Part shown: positions 8,879-17,305 of the stretch, piece after piece
Position numbering within the stretch: the stretch's first letter is position 1
Layout: each line of letters starts with the position of its first letter
Position numbers and translations under genes: made by a program
Assembly: GCF_040448305.1 (NCBI RefSeq)
Contig: NZ_CP148752.1
Coordinates: 4,937,501-5,001,500 of the forward strand
Direction: 5' to 3'
DNA from: Pseudomonas fluorescens
Lineage (GTDB): Bacteria > Pseudomonadota > Gammaproteobacteria > Pseudomonadales > Pseudomonadaceae
Length of the DNA stretch: 64,000 bases
Notes under the pieces: model-generated
The model's database searches: none
What the model was told of the DNA's origin: nothing
The model's input: the letters and a program-made list of their open reading frames with translations, nothing else

Positions 8879-10081
8879 ATGTCAAAGAAGTCCCGTTCAA
8901 AAATCTGGTTCCTGGTCCATAGCTGGCTGGCGCTGCCGATCTGGTTTTTCGTGCTGATCGTCTGTGTGACAGGAACCCTGGCCGTCATCAGCCAGGAGAT
9001 CGTCTGGCTGGCCAACCCGCCAATGCGCGCCAGCCAGCCCTCGGATGATGCTCCGCTGCTCAGCTATCAGCAGGTCATCGAGGCCATCAACAGGGCCGAA
9101 CCGCAGACAGTGGTGCAGAGCATCAGTCGCCCCGACGAGTCGCACTTTGCCCTGGATGTCGAAGTCAGCTACCCCGACGGGCGCTCGGTGGTGATTTATG
9201 TCAATCCGTACAGCGGCGTGATCCAGGGCATCGCGCCGGAGTTCAACTTCCGCGCCTTTACCCGCGCCCTGCACGCTTGGTGGCTGGTGCCGTTCACCAA
9301 TGGTTACAGCTGGGGCTGGTACCTGGTGTCGTTTCTCGGCTTGCCATTGCTGGCGTCGCTAATTACCGGTTTGGTGGTCTACAAACGCTTCTGGAAAGGC
9401 TTCTTCCGCCCGACCCTGCGCATTCGCCACGGCGCGCGGATTTTCTGGGGCGACTTTCACCGCTTGAGCGGCATCTGGTCGATCTGGTTCATCGCGGTGA
9501 TCTCCGTCACCGGCACCTGGTTCCTGATCCAGGCCTTGCTGTCCGATAACCAGATTTCCATCTCCACGGAGAAGATCATCCCGGCGATGTCCCGCGAAGC
9601 AGTGCCGCTGTCGCCCGATGGCTCGCCCCCGCCGCGTATCGACCTTGATCGCGCGATTGAAATCGCCACGCAGGAAATCTCCGGGCTGGAAGCTAGTTTC
9701 GTCAGCCTGCCGGGCAATGCCTACAGCCATCTGGATGTCGGTGGACGCGGTTGGTACCCGTTGATGTTCCAGACCGCCACGATCAACCCGTACAACGGCG
9801 AAATCGCCGCCTCGCGCCTGATTTCGGACCGTTCGGCCCTGGAGTTCGTCACTGAGTCCATGCGCCCGCTGCACACCGGCGATTTCGGCGGACTGTGGAT
9901 CAAACTGATCTGGGCGTTCTTCGGCCTGCTGCTGAGCATGATGGTGCTCAGCGGCCTGCTGATCTGGACCAAGCGCACGGCGCTGGCCACCGCCAATGCC
10001 TTCAAACGCAGTAACAAGAAACAGCGCGACACCGCGGCGCAACCGGCCACGAACCACGAAGTGTCGGAGGTCGACCTGTGA
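8879..10081 (+). CDS. fpvG: FpvG, PepSY-type inner-membrane ferripyoverdine reductase
   Basis: A 400-residue inner-membrane protein with four main membrane segments (about residues 15-38, 145-170, 200-225, 340-365) and periplasmic PepSY-like domains between them. The first segment is preceded by KIWFLVHSWLALPIW, and conserved histidines (HSW, LHAWW, DFHR, LHTGD) are suited to haem or electron transfer. In P. aeruginosa FpvG reduces Fe(III) bound to pyoverdine in the periplasm so that iron is released. It is the first gene of an eight-gene operon in the same order as fpvGHJK-fpvCDEF and overlaps fpvH by four bases. Confidence 0.88.
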   Translation: MSKKSRSKIWFLVHSWLALPIWFFVLIVCVTGTLAVISQEIVWLANPPMRASQPSDDAPLLSYQQVIEAINRAEPQTVVQSISRPDESHFALDVEVSYPDGRSVVIYVNPYSGVIQGIAPEFNFRAFTRALHAWWLVPFTNGYSWGWYLVSFLGLPLLASLITGLVVYKRFWKGFFRPTLRIRHGARIFWGDFHRLSGIWSIWFIAVISVTGTWFLIQALLSDNQISISTEKIIPAMSREAVPLSPDGSPPPRIDLDRAIEIATQEISGLEASFVSLPGNAYSHLDVGGRGWYPLMFQTATINPYNGEIAASRLISDRSALEFVTESMRPLHTGDFGGLWIKLIWAFFGLLLSMMVLSGLLIWTKRTALATANAFKRSNKKQRDTAAQPATNHEVSEVDL

Positions 10082-10620
10082 GCCAAGACATTGCAGCCCC
10101 GCAACCCTCGCGCCTGAGTGTGTTCTGGCACAGATGGCGCTTTCACCTGAACGTCCTGTTGCTGCTGATCCCACTCGGTTTCATGCCCAAGTACTTCGCC
10201 GACGAGGCATTGATGCGCGGCGACAGTGGCCTTGGCGAACGGGAGGTCGGCGAAGTCCGGGTCGGCCCCTGGAGCCTGCGCCTGGCGGAACTGCGCAACT
10301 CAGCCCCGATGCTCGAAGGCTCCGCCGGCTACATGAAGGGTTTCAACGCCGCGTTGTGCGAGGCCTGTATCGGCCAGGTCAAGGCCACTTACCTGCGCAT
10401 CGGCAAGCCCCGAAGCCTGCGCGCCGCCGGAGTGATTTTCTTCGGTGCCCCGTACCGCATGGGCGCTTCGCTGCCCGTCCCGGAAAAGACCACGGCCGAC
10501 GCCGAGCTGTGGATCACCATGGAAGGCTGGGACGGCGCCATGCATCAGGCATCCATTCCTTTGAGCCAGGCCTCCCCCGCCACCATCGCCTGGGTGAACA
10601 AACAAGGAGGCAAACCATGA
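10078..10620 (+). CDS. fpvH: FpvH, membrane-anchored accessory protein of ferripyoverdine reduction
   Basis: A 180-residue protein with one N-terminal membrane segment (about 22-38, LNVLLLLIPLGFMPKYF) and a periplasmic domain with a CEACIG pair of cysteines near residue 94. It starts at a GTG that overlaps the fpvG stop (GTGA), which argues for translational coupling. Position and size match FpvH, needed with FpvJ and FpvK for efficient FpvG activity in P. aeruginosa. No enzymatic motif is visible. Confidence 0.83.
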   Translation: MSQDIAAPQPSRLSVFWHRWRFHLNVLLLLIPLGFMPKYFADEALMRGDSGLGEREVGEVRVGPWSLRLAELRNSAPMLEGSAGYMKGFNAALCEACIGQVKATYLRIGKPRSLRAAGVIFFGAPYRMGASLPVPEKTTADAELWITMEGWDGAMHQASIPLSQASPATIAWVNKQGGKP

Positions 10621-10946
10621 TCAACCCTCTTCGCTCGCTCAACCCCCTGTTGCTGGTGCTCTGCGCCGGTTTCAGTGCCAGCGCCCTGGCCCACAACCCG
10701 ATGTGCGAATGCAAGGCCATCGACGCCGAACAGATCAAGTGCACCGGTGGTTTTTCCGACGGCAGCGGCGCGCCGGGCGTGACCCTCGATGTGATCGGCT
10801 ACGACGAAACCATTCTGGTGCCGGGTAAGCTCGGGCCTGATTCGACCCTGACCTTCAAGAAGCCCGGAGCCGAGTTCTATGTGCTGTTCGATGCCGGCCC
10901 CGGTCACGTCGTGGAAATCGACCAAGCGGACATCGAGGCACCATGA
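10617..10946 (+). CDS. fpvJ: FpvJ, small periplasmic protein of the FpvGHJK complex
   Basis: A 109-residue exported protein. The signal peptide ends at SASALA, giving a mature start HNPMCECKAID with cysteines and a histidine that could bind metal. The rest resembles a small beta-sandwich. The ATGA overlap with fpvH and the ATGA overlap with fpvK show tight coupling. Identification rests on position, size and order relative to the known fpv operon rather than a catalytic motif. Confidence 0.8.
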   Translation: MINPLRSLNPLLLVLCAGFSASALAHNPMCECKAIDAEQIKCTGGFSDGSGAPGVTLDVIGYDETILVPGKLGPDSTLTFKKPGAEFYVLFDAGPGHVVEIDQADIEAP

Positions 10947-11515
10947 GCACTCCAACGACCCAAGTCGTGCGCCCGGCCGGGGCCGGTCACGAAACCCTCT
11001 ACGTTCTGCTGCTGTGCCTGATGATCTTGGCGGTGGCCGGCTCGGTGGTGCTCTGGCGTGGTGAATCCCATGAGGTGAGCAGTGTCAGCAGCCATCAACT
11101 GGATGCGCGCCGTGACCTCAGTGCATCCGAGCAAGGTATCTACGCCGATTTGCGGGTGACGCTGGACGAGATCCACCTGTTGCGCCAGGAACAGCAAGCG
11201 CTGCCGACTCCCGAGGCCCTCGCCGGGGAAGGGTTTGCCCCGTTTTCCCAGGATGCCAGCTCCGTCAGCCGGGGCGGCCATGCCTGGCAATTGCTCGACG
11301 CCAAGGCCTATTTCGGCCAGAGCCAGACGCCGACGGTCGCCGGTTCATTCCTGATGCGCCTGGCCGCAGCCAATGATGCGCCGGACATCTGGCTCAACCG
11401 CGCCAGCAAGCTCACGGCACCGGCCGACCTCAGCGACGCCGCGCTCGAAAGCGCCGGTTGGCAGCAGGTCGTCGCCCAATTCGATGCCGGCGTAACCCGC
11501 CAGCACCGGCACTGA
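10943..11515 (+). CDS. fpvK: FpvK, DUF6162-like membrane protein
   Basis: A 190-residue protein with one membrane anchor (about residues 17-38, ETLYVLLLCLMILAVAGSVVLW). It is followed by a likely coiled helix (DARRDLSASEQGIYADLRVTL) and a periplasmic domain ending in a histidine-containing RQHRH tail. It overlaps fpvJ by four bases. The family is uncharacterised on its own, but its place in the operon is that of FpvK, a partner of the FpvG reductase. Confidence 0.8.
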   Translation: MSTPTTQVVRPAGAGHETLYVLLLCLMILAVAGSVVLWRGESHEVSSVSSHQLDARRDLSASEQGIYADLRVTLDEIHLLRQEQQALPTPEALAGEGFAPFSQDASSVSRGGHAWQLLDAKAYFGQSQTPTVAGSFLMRLAAANDAPDIWLNRASKLTAPADLSDAALESAGWQQVVAQFDAGVTRQHRH

Positions 11516-11550
11516 ACCCTCGCCTTTATCCGAGAGAAGACCGCTTTCCC

Positions 11551-12477
11551 ATGCCCAATTCATCTCAACGTTGTTTTTTGCGCCTGCTACTGATCGGCTT
11601 GCTCGCCTGCCTGCTGCCATCCCTGGCCAGCGCCGACGAAGCCAAGCGCCTGCGTATCGGCATCACCCTGCATCCTTACTACAGCTACGTGGCGAACATC
11701 GTCGGCGACAAGGCCGAGGTGGTGCCGCTGATTCCGGCCGGTTTCAACCCGCATGCCTACGAACCCCGCGCCGAAGACATCAAGCGCATCAGCGGGCTGG
11801 ACGTGATCGTGCTCAATGGCGTCGGTCATGATGATTTCGCCGATCGCATGATCGCCGCCAGCGAAACCCCAAAGGTCCCGGTGATCGAAGCCAACGAAAA
11901 CGTGCCGCTGCTGGCTGCCACCGGCGTGGCCGCACGCGGTGCCGGCAAGGTGGTGAACCCGCACACCTTCCTGTCGATCAGCGCCTCCATCGCCCAGGTC
12001 AACAACATTGCCCGGGAGCTAGGCAAGCTCGATCCGGTCAATGCCAAGACCTATACCGAAAACGCCCGCGCCTACGGCAAGCGCCTGCGCAAGATGCGCG
12101 CCGATGCCCTGGCCAAACTGACCCAGGCACCGAACGCCGAACTGCGGGTGGCCACGGTGCACGCGGCCTACGACTACCTGCTGCGTGAGTTCGGCCTCGA
12201 AGTGACGGCCGTGGTCGAGCCGGCCCACGGTATCGAGCCAAGCCCGAGCCAGCTGAAAAAGACCATCGATCAACTGCGTGAACTGGACGTGAAAGTGATC
12301 TTCTCGGAGATGGACTTTCCTTCCGCTTACGTCGACACCATCCAGCGCGAATCCGGGGTGAAGCTGTATCCGCTGTCGCACATTTCCTACGGCGAATACA
12401 CCGCCGACAAGTACGAAAAGGAAATGACCGGCAACCTCAATACCGCGGTGCGGGCGATTCAGGAGTCGGGGGCATGA
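11551..12477 (+). CDS. fpvC: FpvC, periplasmic metal-binding protein (ZnuA-like)
   Basis: A 308-residue cluster A-I solute-binding protein. The signal peptide ends at LASA before DEAKRLRIGITLHPYYSYV. Metal-ligand candidates are visible in TLHPYYSY, GFNPHAYEP, VNPHTFLS and ISEMDFPS, matching the His/His/His/acid pattern of the ZnuA/MntC group. In P. aeruginosa FpvC binds iron set free from ferripyoverdine, and works with FpvF in the periplasm. The ATG at 11551 is chosen because it begins the signal peptide. It overlaps fpvD by four bases. Confidence 0.87.
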   Translation: MPNSSQRCFLRLLLIGLLACLLPSLASADEAKRLRIGITLHPYYSYVANIVGDKAEVVPLIPAGFNPHAYEPRAEDIKRISGLDVIVLNGVGHDDFADRMIAASETPKVPVIEANENVPLLAATGVAARGAGKVVNPHTFLSISASIAQVNNIARELGKLDPVNAKTYTENARAYGKRLRKMRADALAKLTQAPNAELRVATVHAAYDYLLREFGLEVTAVVEPAHGIEPSPSQLKKTIDQLRELDVKVIFSEMDFPSAYVDTIQRESGVKLYPLSHISYGEYTADKYEKEMTGNLNTAVRAIQESGA

Positions 12478-13319
12478 CATCGAAAGAAACCATCCTGGCC
12501 GATGCAGAATCCCCTGTGGGAGCGAGCCTGCTCGCGAAGGCGCCCAGTCAGTCAGCATCATCGTCAACTGACACACCGCATTCGCGAGCAGGCTCGCTCC
12601 TACAGAGTTCGGGGCCAACGCTGGATTTTGCCGACATCAGCCTGACCCTCGGGCGCACGACGATCCTCGACAAGGTCACCTTCCAGGTTCAGCCCGGCAG
12701 TGTGCACGCGCTGGTCGGCCCCAACGGCGGTGGCAAGAGTTCGCTGATCAAGACCCTGCTCGGGCAAATGCCGCACCAGGGTCGCTTGAGCCTGCAGTGG
12801 CCTGCGGTGCCTGGGACCATCGGCTATGTGCCACAGGCGCTGGAGTTCGACCGGGGCTTGCCGATGACCGTCGACGATTTCATGGCCGCCATGTGCCAGC
12901 GTCGCCCGGCCTTTCTCGGTTTGAGCAAACACTACGCGGTGGCGATTGGCGAGGCGCTGGAGCGGGTCGGCATGCAGGACAAACGCAAGCGCCGCATGGG
13001 CGCGCTGTCCGGTGGCGAACGGCAACGGGTGTTGCTGGCCCAGGGGCTGATTCCGCCTCCGCAGCTGCTGGTGCTCGACGAACCGATGTCCGCCCTCGAT
13101 GAGGCCGGCATCCGGGTGTTCGAACGCTTGCTCGGCGACTGGCGAGCGGCGGGCATCACCGTGCTGTGGATCGAGCACGACCTGGAAGCGGTCGGACGCC
13201 TGGCCGATCACGTCACCGGGCTCAATCGCCGGGTGCTGTTCGACGCCACGCCGCAACAGGCGCTGACACCGGAACGTCTGTTGACCCTGTTCTCGACCCA
13301 CCCACGGAGCCTTGCCTGA
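12474..13319 (+). CDS. fpvD: FpvD, ABC transporter ATPase with REPIN-encoded insert
   Basis: A 281-residue ATPase of the metal ABC transporter type. Walker A GPNGGGKSS lies near residue 82, the signature LSGGERQRV near 178, Walker B LLVLDEP near 200, and the switch histidine in WIEHD near 228. It pairs with FpvE as the inner-membrane importer. Residues 14-44 (starting PVGASLLAK and ending RAGSLLQ) are encoded entirely by a REPIN palindrome lying in frame between the start codon and the ATPase domain. The domain proper begins at LDFADISLTLG. Either this tail is tolerated or the true start lies downstream of the repeat, though no better start with a ribosome site is obvious there. Confidence 0.87.
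   Translation: MTSKETILADAESPVGASLLAKAPSQSASSSTDTPHSRAGSLLQSSGPTLDFADISLTLGRTTILDKVTFQVQPGSVHALVGPNGGGKSSLIKTLLGQMPHQGRLSLQWPAVPGTIGYVPQALEFDRGLPMTVDDFMAAMCQRRPAFLGLSKHYAVAIGEALERVGMQDKRKRRMGALSGGERQRVLLAQGLIPPPQLLVLDEPMSALDEAGIRVFERLLGDWRAAGITVLWIEHDLEAVGRLADHVTGLNRRVLFDATPQQALTPERLLTLFSTHPRSLA
12512..12606. repeat. REPIN inside the fpvD coding region
   Basis: The left arm at 12513-12538 (core gggagcgagcctgctcgcga) and the right arm at 12581-12605 are inverted copies separated by about 42 bases. This is the same element seen elsewhere in intergenic DNA, but here it is read through in frame within the first 45 codons of fpvD. Confidence 0.9.
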
Positions 13320-14218
13320 TGAGTTACGAAGCTTTTCGCCTGATGGTCCAGGGCTGGGCGTCGTCGGGTTATCTGCCCGAGGCGCTGGCCTATGGGTTCG
13401 TGGTCAACGCATTGATCGCCGGACTGCTGATCGGCCCGGTGCTGGGCGGCCTGGGCACGCTGGTGGTGGTCAAGCGCTTCGCGTTTTTCTCCGAGGCGGT
13501 CGGTCATGCCGCACTGACCGGCGTGGCCATCGGCATTCTGCTCGGCGAACCCTACAGCGGGCCTTACGGCAGCCTGTTCGGCTACTGCCTGCTGTTCGGC
13601 ATCCTGCTCAACTACCTGCGCAACCGCACCGGCCTGGCGCCGGACACCTTGATCGGTGTGTTTCTCTCGGTGTCACTTGCCTTGGGCGCGAGCCTGCTGT
13701 TGATTCTGGCGGGCAAGATCAACGTGCACATTCTGGAAAACGTACTGTTCGGCTCGGTGCTGACGGTCAACGGCAATGACCTGCTGGTGCTGGCCATCGT
13801 CGGTTCGCTGGTCATGGCCCTGGCCTTGCCTTTGTACAACCGCATCATGCTCGCCAGTTTCAACCCGCAACTGGCGGCGGTACGCGGGGTGGCGGTGAAA
13901 ACCCTGGATTACCTGTTCGTGATTCTGGTGACGCTGATCACCGTCGCCGCCGTCAAGGTCATCGGCGCGATTCTGGTCGGCGCCCTGCTGGTGATTCCGG
14001 CCGCCGCGTCACGCCTGCTCAGCCAATCGCTGAAGGGCTTTTTCTGGTGTTCGGTGCTGATCGCCACCGTCAGCACCCTGTGCGGGATTCTCGCGCCGAT
14101 CGTCTTTGACCTGCCGATCCCGTCCGGTGCCGCGATCATCCTCGTGGCCGGTATCGCCTTCGCCCTGGCCGCCCTCGCGCGCGGCGTTGTCCCCAGCCTG
14201 AAAGGGAACCTTGGATAA
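13319..14218 (+). CDS. fpvE: FpvE, ABC-3 type metal permease
   Basis: A 299-residue inner-membrane permease with about eight hydrophobic segments of the ZnuB/MntB family. Recognisable stretches are VVVKRFAFFSEAVGHAALTGVAIG and VKVIGAILVGALLVIPAAASRLL. It starts one base inside the fpvD stop (TGATG), so the two are translationally coupled. Together with FpvD it forms the importer that takes iron delivered by FpvC/FpvF. Confidence 0.9.
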   Translation: MSYEAFRLMVQGWASSGYLPEALAYGFVVNALIAGLLIGPVLGGLGTLVVVKRFAFFSEAVGHAALTGVAIGILLGEPYSGPYGSLFGYCLLFGILLNYLRNRTGLAPDTLIGVFLSVSLALGASLLLILAGKINVHILENVLFGSVLTVNGNDLLVLAIVGSLVMALALPLYNRIMLASFNPQLAAVRGVAVKTLDYLFVILVTLITVAAVKVIGAILVGALLVIPAAASRLLSQSLKGFFWCSVLIATVSTLCGILAPIVFDLPIPSGAAIILVAGIAFALAALARGVVPSLKGNLG

Positions 14219-15121
14219 ATGATTTTTTCACTGCGCCAACTGACCCTCGCCGTCGCCCTGTGTGGGCTGGTGACAACGACCATGGCCGCCGACAACGGCA
14301 AACCGCTGCGTGTGCTGGCCTCTCTGCCGATTACTTATGGGTTGGGTGAAGTGTTGCTCAAGGGCACCGATGTCAGCCTCGAACGTGCGGCCCCGGCCAA
14401 CCTGCCCGGCAGCCGCCAGACCGCCTACTTCACCGGCCGTGGCGCCCCGGCGCTGGCCAAGCTGGCGAACGATGCCGATGCGGTGATCGGTCTGCGCTCA
14501 CTGTGGCCGGATGACCCGCTGTACCCGATCTCCCGGCGCAGCAATATCCGCATCGTCGAAGTCGACGCCGCCCGCCCGGTGGACGGCGCCCTGCCCGGCA
14601 TAGCCGTACAGCCCGACAACAAGGTCGACGGGCTGAACAGTCAGCCGTGGTTCTCCAGCAGTAACATGGGGCGCATGGCCGATGTGATGGCGGCGGACCT
14701 GGTGCGCCTGGCTCCCGAGGCCAAGCCGAAAATCGACGCCAACCTGGCAGCGCTCAAGCAGCGTTTGCTCAAGCTCAGTGCCGCCAGCGAGGCGCGGCTG
14801 GCCAGCGTGGACAACCTCAGTGTGATGAGCCTCAGCGATCACTTCGGCTACCTGATCGGCAGTCTCAATCTGGAATTGATCGGCCAGGACCCACGCGCCG
14901 ATGCCGAGTGGACACCGGAAGCGCTCACGCAATTGGCCACGACGCTCAAGGACAATGACGTGGCGGTGGTACTGCATCACCGGCAGCCATCGGATGCGCT
15001 GAAAGCGGTAATTGCCGGGTCGGGTAGCCGGTTGGTGGTGTTGAGCACCGATGCCGAGGATCCGGTGGCTGAGCTGGAGGGGAATGTGAATCTGGTCATC
15101 AAGGGCCTTAGTGGCGTGTAA
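14219..15121 (+). CDS. fpvF: FpvF, periplasmic binding protein for pyoverdine/metal
   Basis: A 300-residue protein with a signal peptide ending at TMA-AD and the fold of metal solute-binding proteins. It is more divergent than FpvC, and few histidines remain at the ligand positions (a late DHFGY and LHHRQPS are present). It begins directly after the fpvE stop codon with no gap. In P. aeruginosa FpvF binds ferripyoverdine itself and partners FpvC. It is the last gene of the operon, followed by a REPIN. Confidence 0.85.
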   Translation: MIFSLRQLTLAVALCGLVTTTMAADNGKPLRVLASLPITYGLGEVLLKGTDVSLERAAPANLPGSRQTAYFTGRGAPALAKLANDADAVIGLRSLWPDDPLYPISRRSNIRIVEVDAARPVDGALPGIAVQPDNKVDGLNSQPWFSSSNMGRMADVMAADLVRLAPEAKPKIDANLAALKQRLLKLSAASEARLASVDNLSVMSLSDHFGYLIGSLNLELIGQDPRADAEWTPEALTQLATTLKDNDVAVVLHHRQPSDALKAVIAGSGSRLVVLSTDAEDPVAELEGNVNLVIKGLSGV

Positions 15122-15145
15122 CCTCGGCTGGACCGCGTTATCGTT

Positions 15146-15223
15146 CTTCGCGAGCAAGCCCGCTCCCACAGTGGATTTGTGTCGCGCCATAAATCCACTG
15201 TGGGAGCGGGCTTGCTCGCGAAG
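15146..15223. repeat. REPIN with perfect 33-base arms
   Basis: Arms at 15146-15178 and 15191-15223 are perfect inverted copies separated by 12 bases. The element lies between the convergent fpvF and mbtH genes and could stabilise or end transcripts. Confidence 0.92.
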
Positions 15224-15256
15224 GCGGCCGGACAGACAACACAAACTCAAGACCTG

Positions 15257-15298
15257 AAAAAGCCCGCTGACTGTCACCAGTCCAGCGGGCTTCTTTTT
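15257..15298. terminator. Rho-independent terminator, convergent fpvF/mbtH
   Basis: AGCCCGCTGACTG pairs with CAGTCCAGCGGGCT (one bulged base), flanked by an A-run on the left and TTCTTTTT on the right. It can act in both directions but sits 10 bases past the mbtH stop, so it is chiefly the mbtH terminator. Confidence 0.85.
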
Positions 15299-15308
15299 AC
15301 ATGACGGA

Positions 15309-15536
15309 TCAGTGCGCCACAGCCGCCTGCTCGTCCATTTTCTGCCGCAGGCTCAACGGACGCATGTCGGTCCAGGTTTCTTCGATGTAGGCCAGGCATT
15401 CCTTTTTCAGCCCGCTTTTGCCCACGGTGCGCCAGCCTTGTGGCACGGCTTTGTAGTCGGGCCAGATCGAGTATTGCTCTTCGTGGTTGACCACGACCTG
15501 AAAGAGGATGTCCTCGCGGTCGAATACTGACGTCAT
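15309..15536 (-). CDS. MbtH-like protein of pyoverdine biosynthesis
   Basis: A 75-residue MbtH-family protein. The conserved pattern is complete: NHEEQYSIWP, then PQGWRTVGKSG, then KKECLAYIEETW and TDMRPLSLR. These proteins bind NRPS adenylation domains and are needed for their folding or activity, so the partner here is PvdL and other pyoverdine synthetases. It lies directly downstream of pvdH but has its own PvdS-type promoter overlapping the pvdH stop codon. Confidence 0.95.
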   Translation of the reverse strand: MTSVFDREDILFQVVVNHEEQYSIWPDYKAVPQGWRTVGKSGLKKECLAYIEETWTDMRPLSLRQKMDEQAAVAH

Positions 15537-15596
15537 GGTGTCTCTCCATCGTTATCGGGCGGGCTGCGCTGTGTGCGCAGCAGTTATGTAGAAAGA

Positions 15597-15620
15597 ACGT
15601 TCCGCAGGGCGGAAAATTTA
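15597..15620 (-). promoter_or_regulatory. PvdS-dependent promoter for mbtH
   Basis: Reading the minus strand, TAAAT (15616-15620) is followed by exactly 16 bases and CGT (15597-15599), the iron-starvation box. The TAA of this box is also the stop codon of pvdH. It lies about 60 bases upstream of the mbtH start. Confidence 0.8.
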
Positions 15621-17018
15621 AGGATTGGCAGTGGCGGCGGCCAGGGCCCGGCCGAAGATTTCGGCTACGCGATCGATTTGCGCAGCAGTAATCACCAGCG
15701 GCGGCAGGAAGCGCACCACCGCACCATGACGGCCACCGAGTTCCAGGATCAAGCCGCGCTTGAGGCATTCGCGCTGCACCAGGGGTGCCAGGCGGGCGAA
15801 GGCCGGCGGATGGCCTTGGGCGTCCAGCGCGCCTGTCGGGTCCACCAGTTCAACACCGAGCATCAAGCCACGCCCGCGAATGTCACCCAGTTGCGGGAAG
15901 TCCCGCTGCAGGATGCGCAGGTGCTCGGCCAGACGCTCGCCCATCGCGGCGGCATGCTCGCAGAGCTTGTGTTCGACCAGATAACGCATCACCGCGGAAC
16001 CGGCGGCCATGGCCATCTGATTGCCGCGGAACGTCCCGGCATGGGCACCCGGCAGCCAGGTGTCGAGCCAGTCGCGATAGACCACCACCGCCAGCGGCAG
16101 GCTGCCGCCGATGGCCTTGGACATCACCACGACATCGGGAATGATCCCGGCATGCTCGAAGGCGAACATCCTGCCGGTGCGGGCGAAGCCACTCTGGATT
16201 TCATCGACGATCAACGCGACGCCCGCCTGCTCGGTGATCCGCCGCAGACCGCGCAACCAGTCCAGATCCGCCGGGATCACCCCGCCCTCGCCCTGCACCA
16301 CTTCCACGATCACCGCCGCCGGCAATTGCACGCCGGCCTCGGGATCGTTGAGCAGGTTTTCCAGGTAACTCAGGTTGGCCTTGACCCCTTGCGCGCCGCC
16401 GAGCCCGAACGGGCAGCGGTAATCGTAAGGGTACGGCATGAACTGCACGCCACTGCCGAGCAAGGCGCCCAGGGGCTTTTTCGGCCCCAGGCTGCCCATC
16501 AGGCTCAACGCGCCCTGACTCATGCCGTGGTAACCGCCCTGGAACGACAGCACGGTGCTGCGGCCGGTGGCAGTACGTACCAATTTCAGCGCGGCTTCCA
16601 CGGCGTCGGTGCCCGTGGGGCCACAGAACTGGATCTTCGCTTCAGCGGCCAGGGCTGGTGGCAGCAGACCGAATAGATCCTGGACGAACTGGTCCTTGAC
16701 CGGGGTGGTCAGGTCCAGGGTGTGCAACGGCAGTTCATCGGCCAGCACTTGCTGGATGGCTTCGATCACCACCGGGTGGTTGTGCCCCAGAGCCAGGGTT
16801 CCTGCTCCGGCCAGACAATCGATGAAGGTTCGGCCTTCGACATCTTCGACGTAGATGCCCTTGGCGCGCTTGAGTGCCAGGGGAATGCGCCGTGGGTAGC
16901 TGCGGGCATTGGATTCCTGCCGGCTCTGACGGGCCAGCAGCGGCGATTCGTTGAATTGATAAAGCGTCTCGGCGGGCGTCGCCGGCTGCTCTTCGATAAG
17001 GCTGGTAGCGACTGACAT
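15618..17018 (-). CDS. pvdH: PvdH, L-2,4-diaminobutyrate:2-oxoglutarate aminotransferase
   Basis: A 466-residue class-III PLP aminotransferase making L-2,4-diaminobutyrate from aspartate semialdehyde, a precursor of the pyoverdine chromophore. Visible features are ARSYPRRIPLALKRAKG near the start, the GPTGTDAVEAALKLVR cofactor region, FQGGYHGMSQGALSL, and the PLP lysine in VMSKAIGGSLP (about residue 300). The ATG at 17018 follows GAGGAG, so I prefer it to a start 12 codons upstream. Transcription is probably from a PvdS promoter at 17122-17145. Confidence 0.93.
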   Translation of the reverse strand: MSVATSLIEEQPATPAETLYQFNESPLLARQSRQESNARSYPRRIPLALKRAKGIYVEDVEGRTFIDCLAGAGTLALGHNHPVVIEAIQQVLADELPLHTLDLTTPVKDQFVQDLFGLLPPALAAEAKIQFCGPTGTDAVEAALKLVRTATGRSTVLSFQGGYHGMSQGALSLMGSLGPKKPLGALLGSGVQFMPYPYDYRCPFGLGGAQGVKANLSYLENLLNDPEAGVQLPAAVIVEVVQGEGGVIPADLDWLRGLRRITEQAGVALIVDEIQSGFARTGRMFAFEHAGIIPDVVVMSKAIGGSLPLAVVVYRDWLDTWLPGAHAGTFRGNQMAMAAGSAVMRYLVEHKLCEHAAAMGERLAEHLRILQRDFPQLGDIRGRGLMLGVELVDPTGALDAQGHPPAFARLAPLVQRECLKRGLILELGGRHGAVVRFLPPLVITAAQIDRVAEIFGRALAAATANP

Positions 17019-17121
17019 CTCTCGACTCCTCAATACGCTGCGGATAGTGACCAAAACTGCACACCGGGCAGGTGCGCGTTCCGGTCACGGGGCGCACTTG
17101 TCAGGTTTTCCTGTTCTGGAA

Positions 17122-17145
17122 ACGCATCAGCGTCGAGAAGATTTA
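17122..17145 (-). promoter_or_regulatory. PvdS-dependent promoter for pvdH
   Basis: On the minus strand TAAAT (17141-17145) is followed by 16 bases and CGT (17122-17124). It lies about 105 bases upstream of the pvdH start, and the spacing is identical to the boxes before mbtH and pvdY. Confidence 0.85.
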
Positions 17146-17184
17146 GACTTTGGCTCGGCTTTCTCAGAGGTAACCGCAATCCCT

Positions 17185-17291
17185 TGTAGGAGCGAGCCTG
17201 CTCGCGAAGACGGTGTATCAGGCAACATTGATCTCGACTGACACGACGCCTTCGCGAGCAAGTCGGATCGCCGCACCGCCGCTCCCACAGG
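17185..17291. repeat. REPIN, variant with extended right arm
   Basis: Left arm at 17185-17209 and right arm at 17250-17290. The right arm carries an extra tcggatcgccgcaccgcc inside the usual core, the same extra block found in the repeat at 24887-24998. Confidence 0.85.
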
Positions 17292-17305
17292 GTTTTGTGG
17301 TGTTT

